A stretch of 64,000 nucleotides of DNA, taken from the NCBI GenBank assembly GCA_963823505.1, contig CAWGLY010000005.1, positions 1,178,001 to 1,242,000 of the forward strand, read 5' to 3'. Within the stretch, counting starts at the first letter, position 1. Every line of letters begins with the position of its first letter. Of this stretch, positions 27,075 to 35,260 are shown one piece after another. The notes under the pieces were generated by a model. It made no database searches and was not told the origin of the DNA. It worked only from the letters and a program-made list of their open reading frames with translations. The position numbers and the translations under genes were made by a program. Source of the stretch: DATHZQ01 sp963823505. Lineage in GTDB: Bacteria > Actinomycetota > Acidimicrobiia > Spongiisociales > UBA5794.

Positions 27075-27989
27075 CTACGACACCTGGTTCACGCGACGCG
27101 CAAGCGCTCCATAGGCCGCGATGAATTCGGGTCGCATGCGTGAGCCTGGGACGACGCCCACCAAGCCGTCGACGCCCCTCTCCCTGTACCGCTGCACCTT
27201 CTCGACGGCCTCATCGATGGTGCCGGTGATCCCCACTGCATCGAGGTCACCCATCCACGCCAGATGTGAGGTGCCTATCTGGTGCGCCGACTCCGCCTCA
27301 TCGGAGGTCCTGCCAACGGCCACGGGGACCTGGATGGTCGTGCGCACGCTGCGACCGGCCGCAGCGGCATCGATGATCTCCCGTTTCTCCTCGAGTCGTG
27401 GAAGCAGTCCCGCGGGGCAATTCCACACGTCGGCGAACCGCCCTGTCGCCGCCAGCATCATCTGCCGTGCGGCACCAACGACGATCGGGGGATGCGGCGA
27501 CTGGAGTGGTGGAGGATTCACGACCGCACCCTCGAGCCGGATCCCTTCCACCTCGAAGTCCACGGCACCGCCCGCGAACAGCTCGACCATCGCCTCCAGG
27601 TACGCCTCGAAGTACCGGCGCCGCCCACCCGCGTCGGGGAACGGATAGCCAAACGCCCGATATTCCGGTTCGTGCCATCCAGCACCGAGACCCAAGTCGA
27701 GGCGGCCGCCCGAAGCATGGTCCAGCGTCGTCGCCATCTTCGCCAGCAATCCGGGGTTCCTGAAGGAGACGCAGTTCACCAAGTGCCCGAGACGCACGCG
27801 TGTGGTTGCGCCCGCGAGGACACTCAGCCCGGTCCATGCTTCGAACGCAGGCGCTGCGGCGTCGCGCACATTCAGCAAGTGATCGACGAGCCAGATGGAA
27901 TCCAGCCCAACGTCCTCAGCGAGGCGTGCGTCGGCGAGGACGTGCTCCCAACGGTTCGTGAATTGCGACAGCACCAGCCCGAATTCCAT
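27075..27989 (-). CDS. LLM class flavin/F420-dependent oxidoreductase
   Basis: 304 aa luciferase-like monooxygenase fold. It opens with MEFGLVLSQFTNRWEHVLADARLAEDVGLDSIWLVDH in pieces typical of the class; LDLGLGAGWHEPEYRAFG is the characteristic loop. Actinobacterial members usually use F420 rather than FMN, but the cofactor cannot be read directly. AAAGGTGG precedes the ATG. Substrate unknown. Confidence 0.85.
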   Translation of the reverse strand: MEFGLVLSQFTNRWEHVLADARLAEDVGLDSIWLVDHLLNVRDAAAPAFEAWTGLSVLAGATTRVRLGHLVNCVSFRNPGLLAKMATTLDHASGGRLDLGLGAGWHEPEYRAFGYPFPDAGGRRRYFEAYLEAMVELFAGGAVDFEVEGIRLEGAVVNPPPLQSPHPPIVVGAARQMMLAATGRFADVWNCPAGLLPRLEEKREIIDAAAAGRSVRTTIQVPVAVGRTSDEAESAHQIGTSHLAWMGDLDAVGITGTIDEAVEKVQRYRERGVDGLVGVVPGSRMRPEFIAAYGALARRVNQVS

Positions 27990-28003
27990 ACGTGTCCACC
28001 TTT

Positions 28004-29263
28004 CTAGATGCGGTCCTCTGCCGGCTCTCCGTGATCAGCGACCGGATCCTCCGCAACCGGCGGCAACAGAAGCCGAAAGACGATCGGTGACAGGATCGCT
28101 GTCACCCCCACGAGCAGGATCGCCCCCGCTTCGAGGCCCTCGTCGATGACCCCCAGGTCATTCTTACCGAACTCCGCAAGGGCGATGATCACGCTCAACT
28201 GTCCCGCAAGGAGGACACCGGACGCCACCGACTCCCTGAGGCTCAGGCCGCGGACCTGGAGCAGCAGCGCAGGCACCAGCTTGGCCACCAATGCAATGGT
28301 GATCAGCACCACGGCCTTGGTGAGCACGTCGGCATCGGCGAGCGCATCGAGCGGGAAGTTCACACCGACCGATATGAAGAACACCGGGATGAAGAAGCCG
28401 TACGCAAAACCCCCAAGCCTTGTCTCGAGGTCGCCGGTGTTGCGGAACACAAAGGCGAATGCGGCGCCTGCGAGGAATGCACCGAGGATGGGCTCGACGT
28501 TGAGGGCCTCAGAGATGCCAACGAACACCAGTAGCAGGGCAAGGCTGGCCCGAATGCCCAGCTCGTCGGGGTCGTGGGTGGTGAACAGCCGCTCGAACCT
28601 CTCCGGGTACCACCACGCCATCCGGCGCACGATCAACAACAAGGCGGCGAGGATGGCGAACAGAGCGGGTACTTTCAGGAGCCCCCAGCCAAACCCGGAC
28701 ACCACGATCACACCGAAGATCACGATCCCCGCCGCCGAGAGAAACTCAGCCTGGACTGCGGTGACGATCGTCATCTGACCGACCTGGGTAGCGGAGCGCC
28801 CGGTGCTTCGCAGTGCGGGGATGACGATTCCCAGCGATGCCGCAGAAACCAGCAACGTCAGGAAGACGTGCTGATTCAGCGATTCGGGATGGAGGAACCA
28901 CTCAAATCCGAACCAGGCCGACACGACGATCAGCGCAAACACCGTCAGTCCGGTGAGGATGGGCCCCGGTCCCTGCCGCTCCAGCCGTTCGAAGTCGACC
29001 TCGAAGCCGGCAAGGAACATCAGGAGGAGCAGCCCGAGCTCAGCGAGAAGCTCGACGAACTGGAAGTCGGTGGTTCCCGGCGAGATGATACCGAGCAACT
29101 CGGGACCCAGCACGAGCCCGAAGAGCAACTCCAGCACCACAGCGGGCACTCTGACGCGATTGGCGATGAGCGGCAGGAAGAACGCGCCGAGCCCGATGAG
29201 GATGAGAGTGCGGGGATCGGGCAGGATGTCCGACCCCTCCGCAGCGAGGAGAATGACGTTCAT
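28004..29263 (-). CDS. Cation:proton antiporter, CPA2 (Kef-type) family
   Basis: 419 aa with about 12 hydrophobic segments. Conserved features are ELLFGLVLGPELLG, LGLLLLMFLAGFEVD and GAFLAGAAFAF. Probably exchanges K+ or Na+ for H+ across the cytoplasmic membrane. Its start overlaps the stop of the upstream KTN-USP gene by 4 nt (ATGA), so channel and regulator are co-translated. The start at MNVILLAAEG is set by that overlap. Confidence 0.88.
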   Translation of the reverse strand: MNVILLAAEGSDILPDPRTLILIGLGAFFLPLIANRVRVPAVVLELLFGLVLGPELLGIISPGTTDFQFVELLAELGLLLLMFLAGFEVDFERLERQGPGPILTGLTVFALIVVSAWFGFEWFLHPESLNQHVFLTLLVSAASLGIVIPALRSTGRSATQVGQMTIVTAVQAEFLSAAGIVIFGVIVVSGFGWGLLKVPALFAILAALLLIVRRMAWWYPERFERLFTTHDPDELGIRASLALLLVFVGISEALNVEPILGAFLAGAAFAFVFRNTGDLETRLGGFAYGFFIPVFFISVGVNFPLDALADADVLTKAVVLITIALVAKLVPALLLQVRGLSLRESVASGVLLAGQLSVIIALAEFGKNDLGVIDEGLEAGAILLVGVTAILSPIVFRLLLPPVAEDPVADHGEPAEDRI

Positions 29264-30705
29264 TCCTGGGCCGGCACGAGCAACACCGAGCTCTCCAGCC
29301 GTTGGACGAGATGGCCCGTGATGCCGACCCGCCACGGCATGACCGGCAGATGGGGCGTGGTCAGCACGACAAGACTGGCGCCGGCAGCCAGCTCCTGGAT
29401 CACGCGCACGGGATTGCCGCGGCGCACCCGACGCCTGACGTGGACCCCTTGCACCGCCGCCTCTTCTCGCAGCCAGGCGGCCGAGAGGCGCGCATCCTCG
29501 ACCGCCTCGACTCCGCTGACGAAGGTTGCGGGAACCACCGAGACCCCGACGAGGCCGGCGCCCGACGAGCGTGCAAGATCGATGGCGGCGCGCCCGGCCG
29601 CCTCGCCTGAGACGGTGCGACGCGCCGGTACGAGGATGTTCGTGTAGGGGCTCCGACCTCGACAGAGCAGCACCGGCACACCGGCGCGACCAAAGCGGTT
29701 GATCGCCCGGATCGTGCGCAGCCTGCCGAGAGCTCGCCCCCGCGCCGGCGCTTTGACGGCAATGACGCCGACGCTCTCGTCGGCCGCAAGCGTCGTGAGC
29801 GCCTCGGCTGGTGCACCCTGAATGGGTCGCTGGTCGACCGCCGCTCCATCTGCCTTCGCTTCGAGTTTCTCCAGCAACTGCTCGACCAGCTCGGCTTTGG
29901 CAACATCACGTTCGGACGCCAGATCACGATGCAGCACCATGAGCTCTTCTGCCTGTGAGTTGCGAACGAGGTTCAGCGCTTCCGTCACCGTCACGTCGAG
30001 ATCGTCCTGGCTGTCGAGCACGACGACGACCTTGCGCCCGTGGTTCAGCGGGAATCGCGACTCCCCGGAGGTGAACGTGTCGACGATGCCGGCATAGTCG
30101 GCAGCCGCACCCACCACCGTCACCCGATCCCCTGCTTCGAACTTGGTGGAACCTTGCGGGATGATCAGCTCGTTGTCCCTGAGCACCGCCGCCACCACCC
30201 ATGTCTTCGAGTGGAGTTGCCGCAGCCGCTGACCTCGCACGGGCGAGTCGGGCGCAACGACGAACTCGATCGCTTCGGCCTTGCCCTGGGCAAACGCCGT
30301 GGAGGAGACCCGCCGTGGCTCGAGAAGCACCTCGACGTGCCGCGCCGTCAGCTGATCAGGGGCGTATACCGGTACGTCCAGCGCCCTGTACTCCGGGAGC
30401 CGTTCCGGGTCGGCGGCGACGGCGACGATCCGGGGCACCGAGTACTCCAAAGCGATCTTGACCGCCTCGAGGTTGCGGTCGTCGTCATCGGATGCCGCCA
30501 CGAGTGCGTCTGCGTCCTCGAGACCGGCACGGCGTAACATCAAAGGGCTCGATCCGTCGCCGGGCATGGGAGCGATCTGGCGGACCGACGCTGCAGCGTC
30601 GAGCACGTCTGGATCGGTGTCGATCACCGTCGCGTCCCATACCTCGCTGAGCCGTCGTAAGAGCTCGCGTGTGGTGCCGCCGGCGCCGACGACAATCACC
30701 TTCAT
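29260..30705 (-). CDS. Potassium-channel-type regulator: TrkA-N (KTN) + TrkA-C + universal stress domain
   Basis: 481 aa. A Rossmann KTN domain comes first (MKVIVVGAGGTTRELLRRL, then IDTDPDVLD). A TrkA-C/RCK-C region follows (RQLHSKTWVVAAVLRDNELIIPQG). The C-terminal half is a universal-stress-like region (LVPARRTVSGEAAGRAAIDLAR, ending SSVLLVPAQE). KTN/RCK domains bind NAD(H) or adenine nucleotides and gate K+ transport. The translational overlap with the downstream antiporter says it regulates that protein. GGAGGAGA precedes the ATG at 30705. KTN fused to a C-terminal USP-like domain is uncommon. Confidence 0.82.
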   Translation of the reverse strand: MKVIVVGAGGTTRELLRRLSEVWDATVIDTDPDVLDAAASVRQIAPMPGDGSSPLMLRRAGLEDADALVAASDDDDRNLEAVKIALEYSVPRIVAVAADPERLPEYRALDVPVYAPDQLTARHVEVLLEPRRVSSTAFAQGKAEAIEFVVAPDSPVRGQRLRQLHSKTWVVAAVLRDNELIIPQGSTKFEAGDRVTVVGAAADYAGIVDTFTSGESRFPLNHGRKVVVVLDSQDDLDVTVTEALNLVRNSQAEELMVLHRDLASERDVAKAELVEQLLEKLEAKADGAAVDQRPIQGAPAEALTTLAADESVGVIAVKAPARGRALGRLRTIRAINRFGRAGVPVLLCRGRSPYTNILVPARRTVSGEAAGRAAIDLARSSGAGLVGVSVVPATFVSGVEAVEDARLSAAWLREEAAVQGVHVRRRVRRGNPVRVIQELAAGASLVVLTTPHLPVMPWRVGITGHLVQRLESSVLLVPAQE

Positions 30706-30784
30706 ACAGATCTCCTCCGGCGCAAAGTGGCTTCGCTGAGCCGTGGCGCCATTATGGCCGACTCCGCCAACCCGGCTCCCGCCG

Positions 30785-31912
30785 TCAGCCGGCGGCCCCG
30801 ATCTGTCGCAGCCGGGCGATCTCCGCCAACTCAAAACCCGCCTCGGTCAGTATGTGATCGGTGTGTTCGCCGGGCTGAGCTGGTGGCGTAGGCGGATCCG
30901 GGATCGAGCGGCTGAACCTCGGAGCCGGTGCAGGCATGGCGCCATCGACGGTATCGACGAACGTGCCCCTCGCCGCCAGGTGAGGATGATCAGGTGCTTC
31001 GCGGAGGCTCACGACCGGGGCCACGCACGCATCGCTGCCGGCAAAGACGTCCGCCCAGTGGTCGCGGGTCTGGGAACCGAAGACTTCACCGAACCGCCGA
31101 TGCATGTCGTCCCACGACGTGCGGTCGTGTTGATGGGGCAATGCAGCCGCATCGAGACCGAGACGATCCAGCAGCTCGGCGTAGAACTGCGGCTCGATCG
31201 CCCCGACGGCAACGTAACGATCGTCGGAAGTCGGGTAGGTGCGGTACCAGGGGGCTGCCCCGTCCAAGAGGTTCGCCTCTCTGGCATCGATCCACATGCC
31301 CCTCGACTGCATCTCGTACACCATCGTCATGAGGGATGCCGCACCGTCGACCATCGCAGCATCCACCACCTGGCCTTTGCCCGAGACGGTACGCTCGTTG
31401 AGCGCCGCCAGGACTCCCATCGCGAGGTACAGCGAGCCGCCTCCAAAGTCGCCGAAGAGGTTCAGAGGAGGAGGAGGGGGCGCATCGGCACTTCCCACGG
31501 CGTGCAGTGCGCCGGTGACCGCGATGTAGTCGATGTCGTGCCCGGCCCGGGCCGCCAGGGGCCCGTCCTGCCCCCACCCCGTCATCCTGCCGTATACGAG
31601 CCTCGGGTTCCTGGCGAGGCACACATCGGGACCCAGACCGAGCCGCTCGGTCACTCCGGGTCGCATGCCCTCCAGCAGGACGTCTGCGCCCTCGACGATG
31701 CGCAGCGCCGCCTCCCGGCCCTCGTCGTGCTTGAGATTGAGCCCGACCGATCGCCGGCTCCGGCTCAACAAGGTGCGCAACGGATCTTGCGGGCCGCCGA
31801 CCCGGTCGATGCGGATGACGTCCGCGCCGAGGTCGCCGAGCAGCATCCCGCAGAACGGCACGGGGCCGATCGCCTCCAGCTCGATGATCCGAATGCCCGC
31901 CAGGGGTCCCAT
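30785..31912 (-). CDS. CaiB/BaiF family CoA-transferase (alpha-methylacyl-CoA racemase-like)
   Basis: 375 aa class III CoA-transferase/racemase. MGPLAGIRIIELEAIGPVPFCGMLLGDLGADVIRID is the typical opening, and VDAAMVDGAASL holds the usual catalytic aspartate. The close match in opening to alpha-methylacyl-CoA racemases (GPxPFCGMLLxDLGADV) favours racemase. It probably feeds branched acyl-CoA into beta-oxidation. TACGGT lies 7 nt before the ATG. Confidence 0.88.
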   Translation of the reverse strand: MGPLAGIRIIELEAIGPVPFCGMLLGDLGADVIRIDRVGGPQDPLRTLLSRSRRSVGLNLKHDEGREAALRIVEGADVLLEGMRPGVTERLGLGPDVCLARNPRLVYGRMTGWGQDGPLAARAGHDIDYIAVTGALHAVGSADAPPPPPLNLFGDFGGGSLYLAMGVLAALNERTVSGKGQVVDAAMVDGAASLMTMVYEMQSRGMWIDAREANLLDGAAPWYRTYPTSDDRYVAVGAIEPQFYAELLDRLGLDAAALPHQHDRTSWDDMHRRFGEVFGSQTRDHWADVFAGSDACVAPVVSLREAPDHPHLAARGTFVDTVDGAMPAPAPRFSRSIPDPPTPPAQPGEHTDHILTEAGFELAEIARLRQIGAAG

Positions 31913-31919
31913 CGCAGAA

Positions 31920-31925
31920 ACCGTA
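31920..31925 (-). promoter_or_regulatory. -10 box, probable leaderless start of CoA-transferase gene
   Basis: Reads TACGGT on the minus strand, 7 nt before the ATG at 31912; no Shine-Dalgarno. Confidence 0.4.
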
Positions 31926-31996
31926 CCAGGCGGGCCTCTCCTGGGTCCTCAGAACCGTCTGGCGCCGAGGCGGCCGATCGTTAGTGTGGCGCAACT

Positions 31997-32923
31997 ATGA
32001 CTTCCCCCCTCGTCCACGCCCGCGATCTGACGAAGCGGTTTGGCGACTTCACGGCGGTCGACGCCGTCGACTTTGACGTCGCCCCCGGCGAGGCATTTGG
32101 CTTCCTCGGACCCAACGGCGCGGGCAAGAGCTCAACGATGCGAATGATCGGCGCCGTCTCACCGGTGACGCATGGGACGTTGCGCGTCCTTGGGATGGAT
32201 CCCTACGAGGACGGCGCCCAGATCAGGGCGCGGCTCGGCGTGGTGCCGCAGGAGGACAACCTCGACAACGAGCTCCCCGTGGATGAGAACCTGCTGATCT
32301 ACGGCCGCTACTTCGACCTCCCGAGAGCGACGATCCGCAACCGGATCGAAGAGCTCCTCGAGTTCGTGCAGCTCTCTGAGCGACGAGGCAGCAAGGTCGA
32401 GTCACTGTCCGGCGGCATGAAGCGCCGGCTCACGATCGCCCGGTCATTGATCAACGAACCTGACCTGCTGCTGCTGGACGAGCCTACGACGGGTCTCGAC
32501 CCCCAGGCACGACACGTACTCTGGGATCGCCTCTACCGGCTGAAACAGCGCGGGGTCACCCTGATCATCACGACCCACTACATGGACGAAGCCGAGCAGC
32601 TGTGCGACAGGCTGGTCGTGATGGACGAGGGGAAGATCGTCGCCGAGGGGTCGCCGCGGGGCCTCATCGAGGAGTACGCAACGCGCGAGGTCGTAGAGCT
32701 GCGCTTCCCCGTGGGTGTCCAGGAAACCGTGGTTGATCAGCTCGAAGGGATCGCGGAGCGAGCGGAGATTCTTCCCGATCGGGTGCTGCTGTACTCCAAC
32801 GACGGAGACCGCACCGTCGCAGACGTCCATGTGCGAGGGCTCGAGCCGGAGGCCATCGTGGTCCGCCGCAGCACGCTCGAAGACGTGTTCCTCCGGCTCA
32901 CCGGAAGGACGTTGATCGACTGA
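31997..32923 (+). CDS. ABC exporter ATP-binding protein (DrrA-like)
   Basis: 308 aa. Walker A GPNGAGKSS, signature LSGGMKRRL and Walker B LLLLDEPTTGLDPQ are present, with a C-terminal extension of about 90 residues as in DrrA/NodI-type ATPases. It overlaps the following permease start (TGATG). It energises the two ABC-2 permeases downstream. TAGTGT lies 9 nt before the ATG. Confidence 0.9.
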   Translation: MTSPLVHARDLTKRFGDFTAVDAVDFDVAPGEAFGFLGPNGAGKSSTMRMIGAVSPVTHGTLRVLGMDPYEDGAQIRARLGVVPQEDNLDNELPVDENLLIYGRYFDLPRATIRNRIEELLEFVQLSERRGSKVESLSGGMKRRLTIARSLINEPDLLLLDEPTTGLDPQARHVLWDRLYRLKQRGVTLIITTHYMDEAEQLCDRLVVMDEGKIVAEGSPRGLIEEYATREVVELRFPVGVQETVVDQLEGIAERAEILPDRVLLYSNDGDRTVADVHVRGLEPEAIVVRRSTLEDVFLRLTGRTLID

Positions 32924-33705
32924 TGACCACGATGCGGTCGGCCATGCGTGTGTTGGAGGGCCACGCCGTCTGGTATCGCCACACCTGGCGAGCGAGCGTG
33001 ATCACAACGTTCCTGAACCCGGTGCTCTATCTGGGGGCAATGGGGCTTGGTCTCGGCACGCTCGTTGATGCGGGCACAGGCGAAACGACCCTCGACGGCT
33101 TCACGTATCTGGCATTCCTCGCCCCGGGCCTGCTTGCCGCCGCCGCGATGCAGACAGGCACGGGGGACTCGTCATTTCCGGTGATGGCAGGGATGAAATG
33201 GGTGAAGACGTACGAAGCCGCACTATCGACCCCGGTGGGAATTCGCGCCCTCGTGTACGGCCACTTGGGGTGGGTCATGGTGCGGTTGGCTTTGACCACG
33301 GTGGTCTTCGCCATCGTGATGAGCGCCTTTGGTGCGGCCCCCGTCGGGCGCAGTCTGTACGCCGTGCTTCCCGCGCTGCTCACGGGTTTCGCCTTTGCCG
33401 CCCCGGTGACGGCGTACACGGCCGCACTGCAGAACGAGTACGGGCTCAGCTCGCTGTTCCGGTTCGGGATCGTCCCGATGTTTCTGTTCTCCGGCACCTT
33501 CTTCCCTGTCACCCAGCTGCCCGGGTGGATGCAGCCGGTGGCCTACATCACCCCGCTGTGGAACGGCGTCGTGCTCACCAGAGCTGCGGCGCTCGGCGCC
33601 CCCACGGAATGGTCGCCGCTGCTCCATGTCGGCTACCTCCTGCTGTGGGTCGCCGCCGGGATCGTGGTCGCGATCTACAACTTCGAGAGGAGGCTGGAGA
33701 AGTGA
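32923..33705 (+). CDS. ABC-2 type permease, first copy
   Basis: 260 aa, six hydrophobic segments. FLAPGLLAAAAMQTGTGDSSF and FRFGIVPMFLFSGTFFPVTQLPGW are the standard DrrB/NodJ-type ABC-2 motifs. Start and stop overlap both neighbours, so it is translationally coupled. With its paralogue next door it should form a heterodimeric exporter; substrate unknown (drug, lipid or polysaccharide are the usual options). Confidence 0.87.
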   Translation: MTTMRSAMRVLEGHAVWYRHTWRASVITTFLNPVLYLGAMGLGLGTLVDAGTGETTLDGFTYLAFLAPGLLAAAAMQTGTGDSSFPVMAGMKWVKTYEAALSTPVGIRALVYGHLGWVMVRLALTTVVFAIVMSAFGAAPVGRSLYAVLPALLTGFAFAAPVTAYTAALQNEYGLSSLFRFGIVPMFLFSGTFFPVTQLPGWMQPVAYITPLWNGVVLTRAAALGAPTEWSPLLHVGYLLLWVAAGIVVAIYNFERRLEK

Positions 33706-34514
33706 CGACCGGGAACCTTCTCGCCCGGGTGGCTCCTCCCACCATTCTCGGCAGCCGCAGGGCGCGCTACATCATCGAGCGCAATGTGCTGGTCTACCGG
33801 CGCGCCTGGGTGATCGTCTTCTCCGGGTTCTTCGAGCCGGTGTTCTATCTGTTCTCCATCGGGGTCGGTATCGGGGCATTGGTCGGCGAGGTGACGACGG
33901 GCAACGGGCAGGCGGTGACGTATGCGGAGTTCGTTGCCCCCGCACTGCTGGCGTCGTCGGCGATGAACGGCGCCGTCTTCGAATCCACGATGAACATCTT
34001 CTTCAAACTGAAGTACGCCAAGACGTACGACGGCATGCTGGCCACACCGCTGGGCCCCGGGGACATCGCCGTCGGGGAGATCTCGTGGTCGCTGATTCGC
34101 GGCGCACTGTATGCGGTCGCCTTCCTGGTAGTCGTGCTGGTCATGGGGCTCATGCCGTCGATGTGGGGGCTGCTGGCCGTCCCTGCCGCACTACTGATTG
34201 GCTTCGCGTTTGCCGCGGTGGGCATGTCGGCAACGACGTTCATGAGATCCTGGCAGGACTTCGACATGGTCACACTCGTGACGCTTCCGCTCTTCCTGTT
34301 CTCGGCGACCTTCTTCCCCCTCGACGTGTACCCGGGCTGGTTGCAGGTGGTCGCCCGCTTCTCTCCGCTGTACCAGGGTGTTGCGCTGATCCGTGGGCTC
34401 ATGCTCGGCATCATCGAGTGGAGCCTGCTGGGCAACGTGGCCTTCCTGCTGGCCATGGGCATCGCCGGCCTCATGGTCAGCTCGCGGCGCATCGAAGACA
34501 TGCTGCTGAAGTAG
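33702..34514 (+). CDS. ABC-2 type permease, second copy
   Basis: 270 aa, GTG start overlapping the previous stop (GTGA), with GAGAGGAGG upstream. Conserved stretches FVAPALLASSAMNGAVFESTM and LVTLPLFLFSATFFPLDVYPGW parallel those of the first permease. The two proteins are paralogous but diverged. Part of the ATPase-permease-permease-methyltransferase group. Confidence 0.87.
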   Translation: MTTGNLLARVAPPTILGSRRARYIIERNVLVYRRAWVIVFSGFFEPVFYLFSIGVGIGALVGEVTTGNGQAVTYAEFVAPALLASSAMNGAVFESTMNIFFKLKYAKTYDGMLATPLGPGDIAVGEISWSLIRGALYAVAFLVVVLVMGLMPSMWGLLAVPAALLIGFAFAAVGMSATTFMRSWQDFDMVTLVTLPLFLFSATFFPLDVYPGWLQVVARFSPLYQGVALIRGLMLGIIEWSLLGNVAFLLAMGIAGLMVSSRRIEDMLLK

Positions 34515-34522
34515 CCGTCGCC

Positions 34523-35251
34523 GTGGAGCCCTACTACCGCAGAGACCTCGCACTGGTGCACCACTTGGGATACCGGCAGCACGCCGCCATGTGTGCGCCG
34601 GGCGTGCTCGCCTTGCTCGAGCCGGTGCGTGCCGCCGGTGGACTCGTGGTCGAGCTCGGCTGTGGTAGCGGCCTGCTCACCAAGTATCTGGTGGACGCCG
34701 GGCACCGCGTCATCGCCACCGATGCGTCGCTTCCGATGCTTGATCTGGCTCGCGCCCATGCTCCTCAAGCCGAAGCCGTGCGCGTGCTGACCCTGCCCAA
34801 CGATCCCATTCCGCCCGCAGATGCCATCGTGTCCATCGGGCACGCCATGTCCTACCTCCCCAGCGCAGCAGCCGTCGAAGCGGCCATCGTTGCTGCAGGG
34901 GCCGCTGTACGACCCCGAGGCGTGCTGGCGTTCGACATCTGCGATCTCGAGTGGGGCGCCGAACGGATCGACGCCGCCAACCACGCACGCGTCGGCGCCG
35001 ACTGGGCGATCATCACCCGGTACGAGACGCCACGGCCGGACCTGTTCGTCCGCCATCTCACCACGTTCGTCCGTGCCGACGACGGCGGTTGGCGGCGTGA
35101 CGACGAGCGGCACGACAACGTCCTGATCGACGTCGATCACATCCCGGACCTCTTGCGCCCGCTGGGCCTCGACGTCGAGATCCGCGATGCGTTTGGAGGC
35201 GAGCAGCTCCCTCGCGGGCTACGGGTCGTGCTGGCTCGCCGCCCCGCCTGA
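34523..35251 (+). CDS. Class I SAM-dependent methyltransferase
   Basis: 242 aa, GTG start 8 nt after the permease stop. Motif I VVELGCGSGLLTKYL, the acidic end of strand 2 (VIATDASLPMLDLAR) and a post-motif region VLAFDICDLEW are seen. It belongs to the small Methyltransf_11/25 group. Its position at the end of the exporter operon suggests that it modifies the exported compound or is co-regulated, but the substrate cannot be inferred. Confidence 0.8.
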   Translation: MEPYYRRDLALVHHLGYRQHAAMCAPGVLALLEPVRAAGGLVVELGCGSGLLTKYLVDAGHRVIATDASLPMLDLARAHAPQAEAVRVLTLPNDPIPPADAIVSIGHAMSYLPSAAAVEAAIVAAGAAVRPRGVLAFDICDLEWGAERIDAANHARVGADWAIITRYETPRPDLFVRHLTTFVRADDGGWRRDDERHDNVLIDVDHIPDLLRPLGLDVEIRDAFGGEQLPRGLRVVLARRPA

Positions 35252-35260
35252 GCGGCTCGA

